54,386 nucleotides of DNA from CANKHA01 sp035652315. Its GTDB lineage: Bacteria; Pseudomonadota; Alphaproteobacteria; Rhizobiales; Xanthobacteraceae. Of the stretch, positions 26,353 through 33,297 are shown in pieces; position 1 is the stretch's first letter, and every line of letters begins with the position of its first letter. The DNA lies in NCBI GenBank assembly GCA_035652315.1, contig DASREA010000071.1:1-54386 (forward strand), written 5' to 3'. The translations under genes and the position numbers were made by a program. The notes beneath the pieces were generated by a model. It was not told where the DNA came from. It worked only from the letters and a program-made list of their open reading frames with translations, and ran no database searches.

Positions 26353-26384
26353 AGGTGCGGCTTTTTCCGGCGGCGGCGCATAAG

Positions 26385-26412
26385 AAGGCCCGGCTCCTGC
26401 GAGCCGGGCCTT
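26385..26412. terminator. Bidirectional Rho-independent terminator
   Basis: A perfect 12-base-pair stem (AAGGCCCGGCTC at 26385-26396 with its complement at 26401-26412) around a four-base loop. It has a TTT run on one side and its complement on the other. It separates the convergent hypothetical gene at 25984 and the glycine-zipper gene at 26441. Confidence 0.85.
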
Positions 26413-26440
26413 TGCAATCAACGCCGAAGCGGCTTCTAAT

Positions 26441-26713
26441 TTACGGGCAACGAACGCGGACAAGCCTGCCCGACGCGGTCCGCGCGTAGCAGGCCCCACT
26501 CTGCGGGGCGGTGGCCGCGCCGATCGCGCTGCCTGCGACCGCACCGATGGCGCCGCCTGCCAGCGCAGCTCCGGTGGTACGGCCCGCAATGCCACCAATG
26601 GCCGCACCGGCCGCGCCGCCGACCACGGCCCCGGATAAGGCGCGGTCTTGGGCTACCGTCTGACAGCCTCCCAGCGCAAGCGCGATGGCGCCGATGATGA
26701 GAATCTTACGCAT
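26441..26713 (-). CDS. Glycine-zipper (2TM) outer-membrane lipoprotein
   Basis: A 90-residue lipoprotein. The signal peptide ends at LALGGC (lipid-modified Cys17). The mature part is dominated by two Gly-Ala helices in glycine-zipper spacing (GAVVGGAAGAAIGGIAGRTTG and GGAIGAVAGSAIGAA), then GACYARTASGRLVRVRCP. Proteins of this type sit in the outer membrane and are often induced by envelope or general stress. The ATG at 26713 follows the family start. A GGAAC-N16-TGTT element lies 53 bases upstream, a near match to the EcfG promoter, so stress control is likely. Confidence 0.82.
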   Translation of the reverse strand: MRKILIIGAIALALGGCQTVAQDRALSGAVVGGAAGAAIGGIAGRTTGAALAGGAIGAVAGSAIGAATAPQSGACYARTASGRLVRVRCP

Positions 26714-26765
26714 GTGTCGTCCCTCCAGACGTTGACGCCCATGTCGCTTAACGAGACGGCGATTA

Positions 26766-26790
26766 AACATCCGCGCCGGATTTTGGTTCC
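26766..26790 (-). promoter_or_regulatory. Probable sigma-EcfG promoter of the glycine-zipper gene (near match)
   Basis: On the minus strand GGAAC (26790-26786) is followed after exactly 16 bases by TGTT (26769-26766), one mismatch from GGAAC-N16-CGTT. It lies about 53 bases before the ATG at 26713 in the correct orientation. Confidence 0.55.
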
Positions 26791-26811
26791 TTGCCGAATG
26801 GGGTCGTGAGG

Positions 26812-27315
26812 TTATTTCGGGGGGTTGCCGTTGTGCGCAGCGGGATGTCGAGGCCCTTGTTTGCGGCGCTTGAGATGCTCCAGCGTGCTCTCCGCCCGCA
26901 GCCGATAGTCATGATGGAGCTGCTCCAAAGCCTCATCCGATAAATCCTCGATGGTCGCGAGGCTGTCGGGAATTTCCTTCATGGCGAGGATGAGTTGCGT
27001 GAGCTTCAGTTGAATCGCGAGGGTGTCGCGGTTCTGGGTGTTCTGAATCAGGAACACCATGAGGAACGTCACGATGGTTGTTCCGGTATTGATCACGAGC
27101 TGCCAGGTGTCGCTGTAACCGAACAACGGCCCGGTCACCGCCCAGACGACGATCACGAGCAGGGCTAGAAAAAAGGTGACGGGTCTTCCGGTAAATCGCG
27201 CCGTTTCCTGCGCAAATGAGCTGAACCAGTCTTGCAGCCCTGACGAATTATCCGTGAATTGGACCGCGAATTTTTTTGCCGCGGCTGACTGACGCTCTTG
27301 GTGATTTCGCGACAT
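26812..27315 (-). CDS. Low-affinity iron permease family protein
   Basis: A 167-residue inner-membrane protein. A polar N-terminus precedes two helices around residues 45-95 (VTFFLALLVIVVWAVTGPLFGY and LVINTGTTIVTFLMVFLIQNTQNRD), then a C-terminal acidic/helical region (IPDSLATIEDLSDEALEQLH). FSDTWQLVINTGTT-like and LIQNTQNRD motifs define this Fet4-related family. Iron transport is not proven for bacterial members, and many are part of general stress regulons. It carries an exact GGAAC-N16-CGTT promoter upstream, back-to-back with that of the DUF892 gene. Confidence 0.88.
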   Translation of the reverse strand: MSRNHQERQSAAAKKFAVQFTDNSSGLQDWFSSFAQETARFTGRPVTFFLALLVIVVWAVTGPLFGYSDTWQLVINTGTTIVTFLMVFLIQNTQNRDTLAIQLKLTQLILAMKEIPDSLATIEDLSDEALEQLHHDYRLRAESTLEHLKRRKQGPRHPAAHNGNPPK

Positions 27316-27366
27316 CGTAAGGCTCCGATCCGAACAACGATGGCAACGCCGCGCTGGCGGTGTGCC

Positions 27367-27391
27367 AACGTATTGAACCTAAACGCGTTCC
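27367..27391 (-). promoter_or_regulatory. Sigma-EcfG promoter of the iron-permease-family gene (exact consensus)
   Basis: Minus-strand GGAAC (27391-27387), 16 bases, then CGTT (27370-27367). The expected start of transcription is near 27360, about 45 bases before the ATG at 27315. Orientation, spacing and position all fit. Confidence 0.78.
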
Positions 27392-27437
27392 CCCTGCCGC
27401 GCGCTTCGCTGCAATTCACGCAGGCGGCGACCGGCCA

Positions 27438-27462
27438 GGAACCGGCGGAGCATGCGCGCGTT
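27438..27462 (+). promoter_or_regulatory. Sigma-EcfG promoter of the DUF892 gene (exact consensus)
   Basis: Plus-strand GGAAC (27438-27442), 16 bases, then CGTT (27459-27462), about 63 bases before the ATG at 27525. It is divergent from the equally exact promoter at 27367-27391, only 46 bases away. Confidence 0.78.
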
Positions 27463-27524
27463 GCCTAACTAACGCGGCGCCACGCCGGATTCCGCTTGCA
27501 AAGCTCACTCCCGGAGAGACGGTC

Positions 27525-28013
27525 ATGAAGACCATGGAAGATCTGTTCTACGGCCTGCTGCAGGACGTCTATTTCGCCGAAAAACAACTGCTGAAAACGC
27601 TGCCGAAGCTTAGCAAGAAGGCCGCCGACGGCCAACTGGCCGAAGCCTTCAGAGAACATGCCGGACAAACGGAGGAACATGTCGCACGTCTGGAAAAGGC
27701 GTTTGAGATGATCGGCAAGAAGCCGCGGGCCAAGAAATGCGAAGCCATTCTGGGCATCGTCGCCGAGGGCGAGGACGTTATCAAGGAGGCTGACGAAGAC
27801 GATGTGCGCGACGCCGGATTGATCGGCGCCGCCCAGGCGGCGGAGCACTATGAGATCGCCCGTTATGGCACCCTGTGCGCCTGGGCCAAACAAATCGGCA
27901 AGCCGCAGCTCGCGCGTCTTTTGCATGAGACCTTGCAAGAGGAGCGGCAAACCGACGAAAAACTGACCAAGATTGCCGAAAGTTCTGTCAACCAGGCGGC
28001 GATGTCGGCCTGA
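27525..28013 (+). CDS. Ferritin-like DUF892 family protein (YciE/YciF type)
   Basis: A 162-residue four-helix-bundle protein. It starts MKTMEDLFYGLLQDVYFAEKQLL; the helices carry the Glu and His residues of a ferritin-like di-metal site (YFAEKQ, EHAGQTEEHVARLE, AAEHYEIARY, LLHETLQEERQTDEKL). Such proteins are typical general-stress genes, thought to guard against oxidative or osmotic damage; the metal has not been determined here. CCCGGAGAGAC precedes the ATG at 27525, and an exact EcfG promoter lies upstream. The longer open frame to 27360 runs through the promoters and is not coding. Confidence 0.92.
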   Translation: MKTMEDLFYGLLQDVYFAEKQLLKTLPKLSKKAADGQLAEAFREHAGQTEEHVARLEKAFEMIGKKPRAKKCEAILGIVAEGEDVIKEADEDDVRDAGLIGAAQAAEHYEIARYGTLCAWAKQIGKPQLARLLHETLQEERQTDEKLTKIAESSVNQAAMSA

Positions 28014-28049
28014 GCGCCGGCGCCAAGGGAAGCGATGCGGCCGCCGCCT

Positions 28050-28994
28050 TCAACGGCGGCTGCGGGGTTTCGGCAAAGCCTGCTTGATGCGGCCTATACC
28101 GGCCCAGGGATCCTTGGACAGGCGCGACAGCCGCTGTTGGATGTTACGCAACGTGTACTGGGCGGCGGACGTCAGCGAGCTCAGCTCCTCCCAGGCCACC
28201 GGCACCGAAACCGGCGCGCCGGCACGGGCGCGGGTGGAGTAGGGGGCGACGGCGGTGGCCTCGCGGCTATTGCGCAGGTAGTCGACGAAGATGCGATTGG
28301 CGCGCGCCGATTTCTTGGCAGTGGCGAGATAGCGGTCGGGCTCGTCGGCGGCCATCTGCTCGGCAATGCCGCGGCAAAAGGCCTTGGCCTCGTCCCACGG
28401 CGTGTAGCGGATCGGCAGCACCACGTGCAGCCCCTTGCCCCCGGACGTTTTCACAAAGGTGCGCAATCCCATTGCCTCGAGGCGCCGCCGCACCTCGCGC
28501 GCCGCGGCAAGCACATCCTTCCATGCAAGACCCGGCCCTGGATCGAGATCGAAGACCAGGCGGTCGGCCTCCTCGAGATGATCGATTGTGGTGCCGCGCG
28601 TGTGAATTTCCAGCACCCCGGCCTGCACCAGCGCGATGACCCCAGCAAGATTGCGCACCGAGATGGACTCATCGCCGTTGGGCTCCGGAACCATGCGCAA
28701 TTGCTGCTTGTCGATGCCGGCATGTGCGTGTTTCTGGAAGAAGCATTCCGCCGCTGCGCCTTCGGGGCAGCGCACCAGCGCCAGTACCCGGCCAACCACA
28801 TGCGGCGCCATCCAGTCCCAAACACGGACGTAATATTCCGCGAGATCCAGTTTGGTGATGCCGGCATCCTGCCAATAGACCCGATCGGGATGCGTCAAGT
28901 GAAAATCGACGTTTTCATGCTTCGTGCGAGGGGATGCGCTCTTTGCTGCGCGCTTGCGCGCCGGCGCCGAACGGCTTCGGTATTTCCGTTTCAT
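28050..28994 (-). CDS. LigD polymerase domain as a separate protein (primase-polymerase for NHEJ)
   Basis: A 314-residue archaeo-eukaryotic primase-type polymerase corresponding to the C-terminal third of a standard LigD. After a basic tail (KRKYRSRSAPARKRAAK) it begins NVDFHLTHPDRVYWQDAGITK. It carries catalytic DLDPGPG (Asp-x-Asp), KTSGGKGLHVVLPI, and APYSTRARAGAPVSVPVAWEEL. It adds nucleotides at broken ends during non-homologous end joining. Its ATG (28994) overlaps the stop of the ligase gene as ATGA, in a different frame, so it is an independent, coupled cistron. It is last of the three-gene unit and has no Ku gene beside it. Confidence 0.9.
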   Translation of the reverse strand: MKRKYRSRSAPARKRAAKSASPRTKHENVDFHLTHPDRVYWQDAGITKLDLAEYYVRVWDWMAPHVVGRVLALVRCPEGAAAECFFQKHAHAGIDKQQLRMVPEPNGDESISVRNLAGVIALVQAGVLEIHTRGTTIDHLEEADRLVFDLDPGPGLAWKDVLAAAREVRRRLEAMGLRTFVKTSGGKGLHVVLPIRYTPWDEAKAFCRGIAEQMAADEPDRYLATAKKSARANRIFVDYLRNSREATAVAPYSTRARAGAPVSVPVAWEELSSLTSAAQYTLRNIQQRLSRLSKDPWAGIGRIKQALPKPRSRR

Positions 28995-30019
28995 CTTGCG
29001 GACTCCCGCACCACCGCCTTGGCCGCCTTGTCTTCGCGCAATCCCTGAAATGAAGCCTGCCGCACACGCCCGCCATGGGTCCAGCCATGGAAGTCGACCT
29101 CGGCGACGAGAAGCGGCTGCACCCATTTGGCGTTGCGCGCCTTGGTTTCTTCTTTCGGCGTCGTGCCGAACGGCGGGAAGTCGATGCGAAGCGGCTGCAA
29201 CTTTTTCCAAAGCTCCTTGGCGACCTTGTGCGTATAACCGGTGCCGGCGCGGCCGGCATATTGCAGACGTCCCTTCTGATAATAACCGAGGATGAGCGCG
29301 CCGATCGCATGCGGATCGACCGTCGAAGGCTTATAGCCGGCGATCACCAACTCCTGGCGGTCGGAGCATTTGGTCTTGATCCAATCGCCGCCGCGGCCGC
29401 CGCGATAAGGCGCGTCGCTGCGCTTGGAGACAATGCCCTCGAGATGCAACTGGCATGCGCGCTTGAGCAAGGCAGCGCCCGATCCGGCAAGTGACTCGCT
29501 GTAGCGGATCGGCGTGCCTTTCGGCAGCCGCTTGATCAGGCTGGCCAGCACCTTTTTCCGCGCTGCAAGCGGAGCGGGCCTCAAGTCCATCCCGTCGAGA
29601 TACATCAGATCGAACACGTCATAGATGAAATTCTCGCTGCGGCCTTCCTTGAGATCCTGTTGCAGCTTGGAAAAGCTGGACACTCCGTATTGGTCTTCCG
29701 ACACGATTTCGCCGTCGAGGATGATTTGCGCCGCGCGAATGGTGGCGACCGCCTTTGCGATCGGCGCGAATTTCTCGGTCCAGTCAAGCGCCTGCCGCGT
29801 GAGCAGCTTGACCGTGCCCTTATCGAGATGGGCTTGAATTCGATAGCCGTCGAATTTGATCTCATGAATCCAGTCGGACCCCGTCGGTGCCTTCTCCTTG
29901 AGAAGCGCCAGGCAAGGCTCGACGAAGGCGGGCATCGGGGCCCGGCGCGCGCCCGAAATCGACGTCGCAAGATCGCGCGCGGTGCCGTCGCGCTTTTTCC
30001 CGACCGCTTTCCTGCTCAT
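28991..30019 (-). CDS. ligD: LigD ATP-dependent DNA ligase domain as a separate protein
   Basis: A 342-residue ATP-dependent ligase. A short basic lead and MPAFVEPCLALLKEKAP precede the adenylation motif EIKFDGYRIQ (the lysine of KxDGxR receives AMP). The other nucleotidyltransferase motifs ILDGEIVS, FDLMYLDGMDL, EGIVSKR and WIKTKC follow. The OB-fold portion reads ELVIAGY, GRAGTGYTHKVAKELW and VEVDFHGWTHGGRVRQASFQGLREDK. It seals strand breaks. The ATG at 30019 overlaps the phosphoesterase stop (ATGA), and its own stop overlaps the polymerase start (ATGA). The frame extends upstream to 30163, but that part overlaps the phosphoesterase tail. Confidence 0.9.
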   Translation of the reverse strand: MSRKAVGKKRDGTARDLATSISGARRAPMPAFVEPCLALLKEKAPTGSDWIHEIKFDGYRIQAHLDKGTVKLLTRQALDWTEKFAPIAKAVATIRAAQIILDGEIVSEDQYGVSSFSKLQQDLKEGRSENFIYDVFDLMYLDGMDLRPAPLAARKKVLASLIKRLPKGTPIRYSESLAGSGAALLKRACQLHLEGIVSKRSDAPYRGGRGGDWIKTKCSDRQELVIAGYKPSTVDPHAIGALILGYYQKGRLQYAGRAGTGYTHKVAKELWKKLQPLRIDFPPFGTTPKEETKARNAKWVQPLLVAEVDFHGWTHGGRVRQASFQGLREDKAAKAVVRESAR

Positions 30020-30738
30020 CGGCGCGCGCTTTTTCGCGGGCGGGACACCCGCTTCGAAGGGGACGGCTTGCGGCGGGCTGTTTTCGTTGCAGGCTTGCGT
30101 TTTCGCGCGACGGCGAGACGGGCTTTGCCGGGCTTTCCTGGGCCCGACCGATTGCTCCGCCATACGCGATCCTGCGCCTTGGCGATCTCTTCCATGCGGC
30201 GGCCGGTGACCGCCGATCGTTGCTTTTGCTCCAGGATATCCGGATCTTGCGGGCTACGCGCCGCCTCATCGTCGGATTTGATCAGCAGCCAATTTTCCCG
30301 CTTCTCGCCTGGGCGGCGGTGCATGCGTACGAGATGCCACAGGCCATGCAGCTTCTTTCCGTCGAGGCGGAATTTGAGGTGGCCTTTCTTATAGCCTCGG
30401 TGCGGGTCGCCTTCCGGTTCCCATCTGCCAAAGTCCCAAATCATGACCGTGCCGCCGCCGTATTCGCCCTGGGGTATGATGCCTTCGAATTTGTTGTATT
30501 CGATCGGATGATCTTCGACATGGACGGCGAGCCGCTTCTCGCCGGGGACCAAGCTCGGGCCACGCGTTACCGCCCAGCTTTTCATCACGCCATCAAGCTC
30601 AAGCCGCAGATCGTAGTGCAGCCGGCGCGCGGCGTGTTTTTGAATGACATAGGCATTGCCGCGGCGCCTCGCCGCCTTGCCGCGCGGTTCGGGCGTGACG
30701 TCGAAGTGACGCTTGGTGCGGTAGGTCTGAAGGCCCAT
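30016..30738 (-). CDS. LigD 3'-phosphoesterase domain as a separate protein
   Basis: A 240-residue protein equal to the N-terminal PE module of LigD. YRTKRHFDVTPEPRG is followed by FVIQKHAARRLHYDLRLELDGV-type sequence (conserved His, Arg and Asp of the active site), SWAVTRGPSL, LAVHVEDHPIEY, GIIPQGEYGGGTVMIWD and the C-terminal WLLIKSDDEAA. A lysine/arginine-rich tail follows. It trims 3'-phosphate and ribonucleotide ends before ligation. The ATG at 30738 (MGLQTYR) is chosen because homologues begin there and because the EcfG promoter just upstream would start transcription near 30774, excluding the ATG at 30777. It heads the three-gene LigD unit. Confidence 0.88.
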   Translation of the reverse strand: MGLQTYRTKRHFDVTPEPRGKAARRRGNAYVIQKHAARRLHYDLRLELDGVMKSWAVTRGPSLVPGEKRLAVHVEDHPIEYNKFEGIIPQGEYGGGTVMIWDFGRWEPEGDPHRGYKKGHLKFRLDGKKLHGLWHLVRMHRRPGEKRENWLLIKSDDEAARSPQDPDILEQKQRSAVTGRRMEEIAKAQDRVWRSNRSGPGKPGKARLAVARKRKPATKTARRKPSPSKRVSRPRKSARR

Positions 30739-30780
30739 AGGCTGGCCGCGTCCTCGGCACACGAAATGCTTCCTCACGGC

Positions 30781-30805
30781 AACGTTATCGGGTGGCCGCG
30801 GTTCC
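30781..30805 (-). promoter_or_regulatory. Sigma-EcfG promoter of the split LigD operon (exact consensus)
   Basis: Minus-strand GGAAC (30805-30801), 16 bases, then CGTT (30784-30781). The inferred start of transcription is near 30774, about 36 bases before the phosphoesterase ATG at 30738. It puts the repair genes under the general stress response. Confidence 0.78.
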
Positions 30806-30835
30806 TGGAAGCCGGCTCCTGCGCGCGTCGGCAGC

Positions 30836-30860
30836 GGAACAATCGGACCGTTGAAGCATT
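30836..30860 (+). promoter_or_regulatory. Probable sigma-EcfG promoter of the DUF1328 gene (near match)
   Basis: Plus-strand GGAAC (30836-30840), 16 bases, then CATT (30857-30860), one mismatch from consensus and 40 bases before the ATG at 30900. It is divergent from the LigD promoter 30 bases away, and its -10 variant is the same as that of nepR-ecfG. Confidence 0.6.
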
Positions 30861-30899
30861 GCGGAAGTGATGCGGAATCCTTTTTGGAGGAGAGCTCAC

Positions 30900-31079
30900 A
30901 TGCTGGGTTGGGCCATTACCTTTCTGGTTATCGCTCTAATCGCCGCGCTGTTCGGCTTTGGCGGTATCGCGGGCGTGGCGGTAGAAGCGGCCAAGATCAT
31001 CTTCTTTGTGGCGATTGTGCTGTTCGTGATTTCCGCGGTGGTTGCGCTGGTCCGCGGCAGGTCACCGACGGCATTGTGA
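30900..31079 (+). CDS. DUF1328 small membrane protein (YtjA type)
   Basis: A 59-residue protein made almost wholly of two hydrophobic helices (MLGWAITFLVIALIAALFGFGGIAG and AAKIIFFVAIVLFVISAVVALV). The FGGIAG turn between them is diagnostic of the DUF1328/YtjA family. It resides in the inner membrane, and many homologues are stress-induced, but their function is unknown. GGAGGAGAG lies about ten bases before the ATG at 30900. A near-consensus EcfG promoter precedes it and a terminator follows. It faces away from the LigD operon and converges on ecfG. Confidence 0.9.
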   Translation: MLGWAITFLVIALIAALFGFGGIAGVAVEAAKIIFFVAIVLFVISAVVALVRGRSPTAL

Positions 31080-31117
31080 TCCGCGACGATTAGTTTTTGT
31101 GGCCGCGGATATGCGTA

Positions 31118-31140
31118 GGCCCGTCGCGTTGCGGCGGGCC
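31118..31140. terminator. Rho-independent terminator between DUF1328 gene and ecfG
   Basis: A ten-base-pair stem (GGCCCGTCGC at 31118-31127 with GCGGCGGGCC at 31131-31140, one G-T pair) and a three-base loop, followed within five bases by ATTTTAA on the plus strand. It lies between the convergent DUF1328 gene and ecfG. Confidence 0.7.
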
Positions 31141-31159
31141 GTCGCATTTTAAGCGAGGA

Positions 31160-31711
31160 TCACGCGCGCTCGTTGCGGGCAAGCACCGCGCGGGTGGTGC
31201 GGTCGGGTCCGAATTCGTCGACGCTTTCAATCGACATGAGTTCGGCCAGGCGGGTGCGGGCGCGGTTGACGCGGCTCTTTATGGTGCCGACGGCGCAGCC
31301 GCAGATCGATGCCGCTTCCTCGTAGGAGAATCCCGAGGCGCCGACCAGCACCAAGGCTTCGCGCTGATCCTGCGGCAGTTTCGCCAACGCCGTGCGGAAT
31401 TCGCCGAAGCCGACTCTGCCTTCCTGCTCGGGATGCGATTTCAGCGTCTCCGCATAGCTGCCGTCTGTGTCCTCGACCTCGCGGCGGCGTTTGCGGTATT
31501 CTGAGCGGAAATGATTGCGCAAAATCGTAAAGAGCCAAGCCGACATGTTCGTACCCGGCTGAAACGAATCGATATTGGCGAGCGCCCGCAGCAGAGTCTC
31601 CTGCACCAGATCGTCCGCGCGGTCTACATTTCCGCACAGCGAAATAGCAAAGGCGCGCAGGCTGGGAATCGCTGCGAGCACAGCCTCACGGACTGAAGCA
31701 TCCAGCCCCAT
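31160..31711 (-). CDS. ecfG: General stress response sigma factor EcfG
   Basis: A 183-residue extracytoplasmic-function sigma factor that directs RNA polymerase to GGAAC-N16/17-CGTT promoters. Region 2 (DRADDLVQETLLRALANIDSFQPGTNMSAWLFTILRN) lies at about residues 30-65. Region 4 (LPQDQREALVLVGASGFSYEEAASICGCAVGTIKSRVNRAR) lies at about residues 110-155. The FSYEEAASICGCAVGTIKSR wording and its neighbours identify the EcfG (ECF15) group. Its ATG shares one base with the nepR stop (TAATG), so the anti-sigma factor and sigma factor are co-translated. PhyR is encoded divergently, the standard alphaproteobacterial layout. Confidence 0.96.
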   Translation of the reverse strand: MGLDASVREAVLAAIPSLRAFAISLCGNVDRADDLVQETLLRALANIDSFQPGTNMSAWLFTILRNHFRSEYRKRRREVEDTDGSYAETLKSHPEQEGRVGFGEFRTALAKLPQDQREALVLVGASGFSYEEAASICGCAVGTIKSRVNRARTRLAELMSIESVDEFGPDRTTRAVLARNERA

Positions 31712-31926
31712 TACCGCGATTCCTTGTCGTCCGTCTTGTCGAGCCGTTTTAACAAGTCGGCAAAGCGGTCCGGCACCCCCTGGTTGACGATCTCGTCGTA
31801 AAGGGAGCGGAGTTGCTGGCCGATTTTGGCTTGAATATCCCGACCTAGCTTCGCGTCAGTTTTGGCGGCCGTGTTTCCAGCTTCCATGGGCGGTCGGGGT
31901 TTGGATGACTTAGGATGATCCTTCAT
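31711..31926 (-). CDS. nepR: Anti-sigma factor NepR
   Basis: A 71-residue helical protein that sequesters EcfG until phosphorylated PhyR captures it. A polar N-terminal tail leads to the conserved core LGRDIQAKIGQQLRSLYDEIVNQGVPDRFADLLKRLD (about residues 28-64), with the GVPDRF stretch diagnostic of NepR. It is the first gene of the nepR-ecfG pair, and a GGAAC-N16-CATT element upstream suggests autoregulation by EcfG. Family and role are secure from sequence and context. Confidence 0.95.
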   Translation of the reverse strand: MKDHPKSSKPRPPMEAGNTAAKTDAKLGRDIQAKIGQQLRSLYDEIVNQGVPDRFADLLKRLDKTDDKESR

Positions 31927-31990
31927 TTATCTCCCTCGCCGCGTCTCCCCTCGAATTCGGATCGCGGGCCCCCCCGCGTCATCAACATGA

Positions 31991-32027
31991 AATGCACCCG
32001 GCGGCGATTCGTTCCAGTCGATGGAAC
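31991..32027. promoter_or_regulatory. Divergent EcfG control region between nepR and phyR
   Basis: Minus strand: GGAAC (32015-32011), 16 bases, CATT (31994-31991), a near-consensus EcfG promoter about 65 bases before nepR. Plus strand: GGAAC at 32023-32027 points towards phyR, but 16 bases later the -10 reads AATT, so this side is weak. Together the two -35 boxes form the palindrome GTTCC-N7-GGAAC (32011-32027). Confidence 0.6.
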
Positions 32028-32123
32028 TATTTTCCGGGAAACTAATTATTTCGCCACAGACCCGCATTCTATATCCTGTCGGAAGCCGACCTTCGGCAGG
32101 GGGGTCAATCGGGAGGGCATTTC

Positions 32124-32927
32124 GTGTCGACTTCTCAAGCCGTAGCGCAGCATTTACCGTATCTCCGCCGTTATGCCCGGGCCCTTACCGGCAGCCAAAG
32201 CTCGGGGGACGCCTACGTTACCACGGTCCTTGAGGCCCTTATCCACGAGCCCTCCGTCCTGGAGCAGGGCACCTCAACGCGCATCGCGCTCTATCGGTTA
32301 TTCACCAAGATCTGGAATTCGTTGCCGGTCAACGGGAGCACCGAGGCGCCGGGCAAGGAGATGCCGGTCGAGCAGCGCATTTCGCACCTGACGCCCAAAC
32401 CCCGCCAGGCCTTTCTGCTGGTCGCGCTCGAAGGACTTTCCGAGGACGAGGCGGCGAAGGTCCTCGACGTGGATGTCCCGACCCTGCGTCACTTGGTCGA
32501 AGAATCCGGCCGCGAACTTGCCGCCGAGATCGCCACCGACGTGCTCATCATCGAAGACGAGACTTTCATCGCGATGGATCTCGAGGGCCTCGTGCAAAGC
32601 CTTGGGCATCGCGTGATCGGCGTCGCCCGCACGCACGGCGAGGCGCTTTCGCTGGCGCGGACCAAACGGCCGGGCCTGATCCTTGCCGACATTCAGCTTG
32701 CCGACGGTAGCTCCGGTCTCGATGCGGTCAACGAATTGCTGCGAACCTTCGAGGTACCGGTCATTTTCATCACCGCCTATCCGGAGCGGTTCCTCACCGG
32801 GGAGCGCCCGGAACCGGCCTTCCTGATCGCGAAGCCGTTCCAGCCTGCCACGGTATCGGCGGTGCTCAGTCAGGCGCTTTTTTTCGAACGGAAGGCCCGG
32901 CCGCGCGAGCATCGCGCGACGGCATAG
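32124..32927 (+). CDS. phyR: General stress response regulator PhyR (anti-anti-sigma factor)
   Basis: A 267-residue partner-switch protein. Residues 1-130 form a sigma-factor mimic (HLPYLRRYARALTGSQSSGDAYV, LTPKPRQAFLLVALEGLSEDEAAKVL). Residues 138-255 form a receiver domain with the acidic pair in IIEDET, the phosphoacceptor Asp189 in LILADIQLADGSSG, and the conserved Lys in IAKPF. Phosphorylation exposes the sigma-like domain, which binds NepR and frees EcfG. Translation starts at GTG 32124 behind GGGAGGG. It is divergent from nepR-ecfG across about 197 bases. Confidence 0.96.
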   Translation: MSTSQAVAQHLPYLRRYARALTGSQSSGDAYVTTVLEALIHEPSVLEQGTSTRIALYRLFTKIWNSLPVNGSTEAPGKEMPVEQRISHLTPKPRQAFLLVALEGLSEDEAAKVLDVDVPTLRHLVEESGRELAAEIATDVLIIEDETFIAMDLEGLVQSLGHRVIGVARTHGEALSLARTKRPGLILADIQLADGSSGLDAVNELLRTFEVPVIFITAYPERFLTGERPEPAFLIAKPFQPATVSAVLSQALFFERKARPREHRATA

Positions 32928-32930
32928 CGC

Positions 32931-33287
32931 CTAGCGCCGTCGCGACATGGCGTAGCCGAGAAGCAGCGCCTCAACGATCGTCGCGACCTGCAGCTCGGGA
33001 GGAAGCTGCGTCACGCTGCCCCGATAGACATGCGATAGCGAAGCCCGCCGTGCCGTCGAAAACAGGACGATGATGACGACGGCTGCGAAGACCAGATAAA
33101 AGGCGGCAATCGCCAGATGCGCGTACATCGCGCCGAGCTGCAACTCCAGCTCGACGGTGACGGCCACTGTGGCCTGATACAGTGCGGCGAGCACCGCAAC
33201 GACGACGAAAAGCCATGCAACGGTGCGGCGCGCCGCGCGCTGGATCACGCGCTCAAACGCCGCATAGATGATGTCGGTCGGAGCCAT
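32931..33287 (-). CDS. Hypothetical two-helix membrane protein of the stress island
   Basis: A 118-residue protein. The N-terminus is amphipathic (YAAFERVIQRAARRT), with two membrane helices (VAWLFVVVAVLAALYQATVAVTV and HLAIAAFYLVFAAVVIIVLFSTA) and a polar C-terminal region ending GYAMSRRR. The size and plan resemble holin-like or DUF-type envelope proteins found beside DUF883 genes in rhizobia, but I cannot name a family. It starts ten bases after the DUF883 gene, so it shares that gene's exact EcfG promoter. Its stop is four bases from the convergent phyR stop. Confidence 0.7.
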   Translation of the reverse strand: MAPTDIIYAAFERVIQRAARRTVAWLFVVVAVLAALYQATVAVTVELELQLGAMYAHLAIAAFYLVFAAVVIIVLFSTARRASLSHVYRGSVTQLPPELQVATIVEALLLGYAMSRRR

Positions 33288-33297
33288 GGTTCTTGGC

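Noticed and set aside
28991..30019. LigD split explained as sequencing frameshifts
   Set aside because: Considered first. Both junctions form precise ATGA overlaps with plausible new N-termini in linker regions, which random errors would rarely create; raw reads should still be checked.
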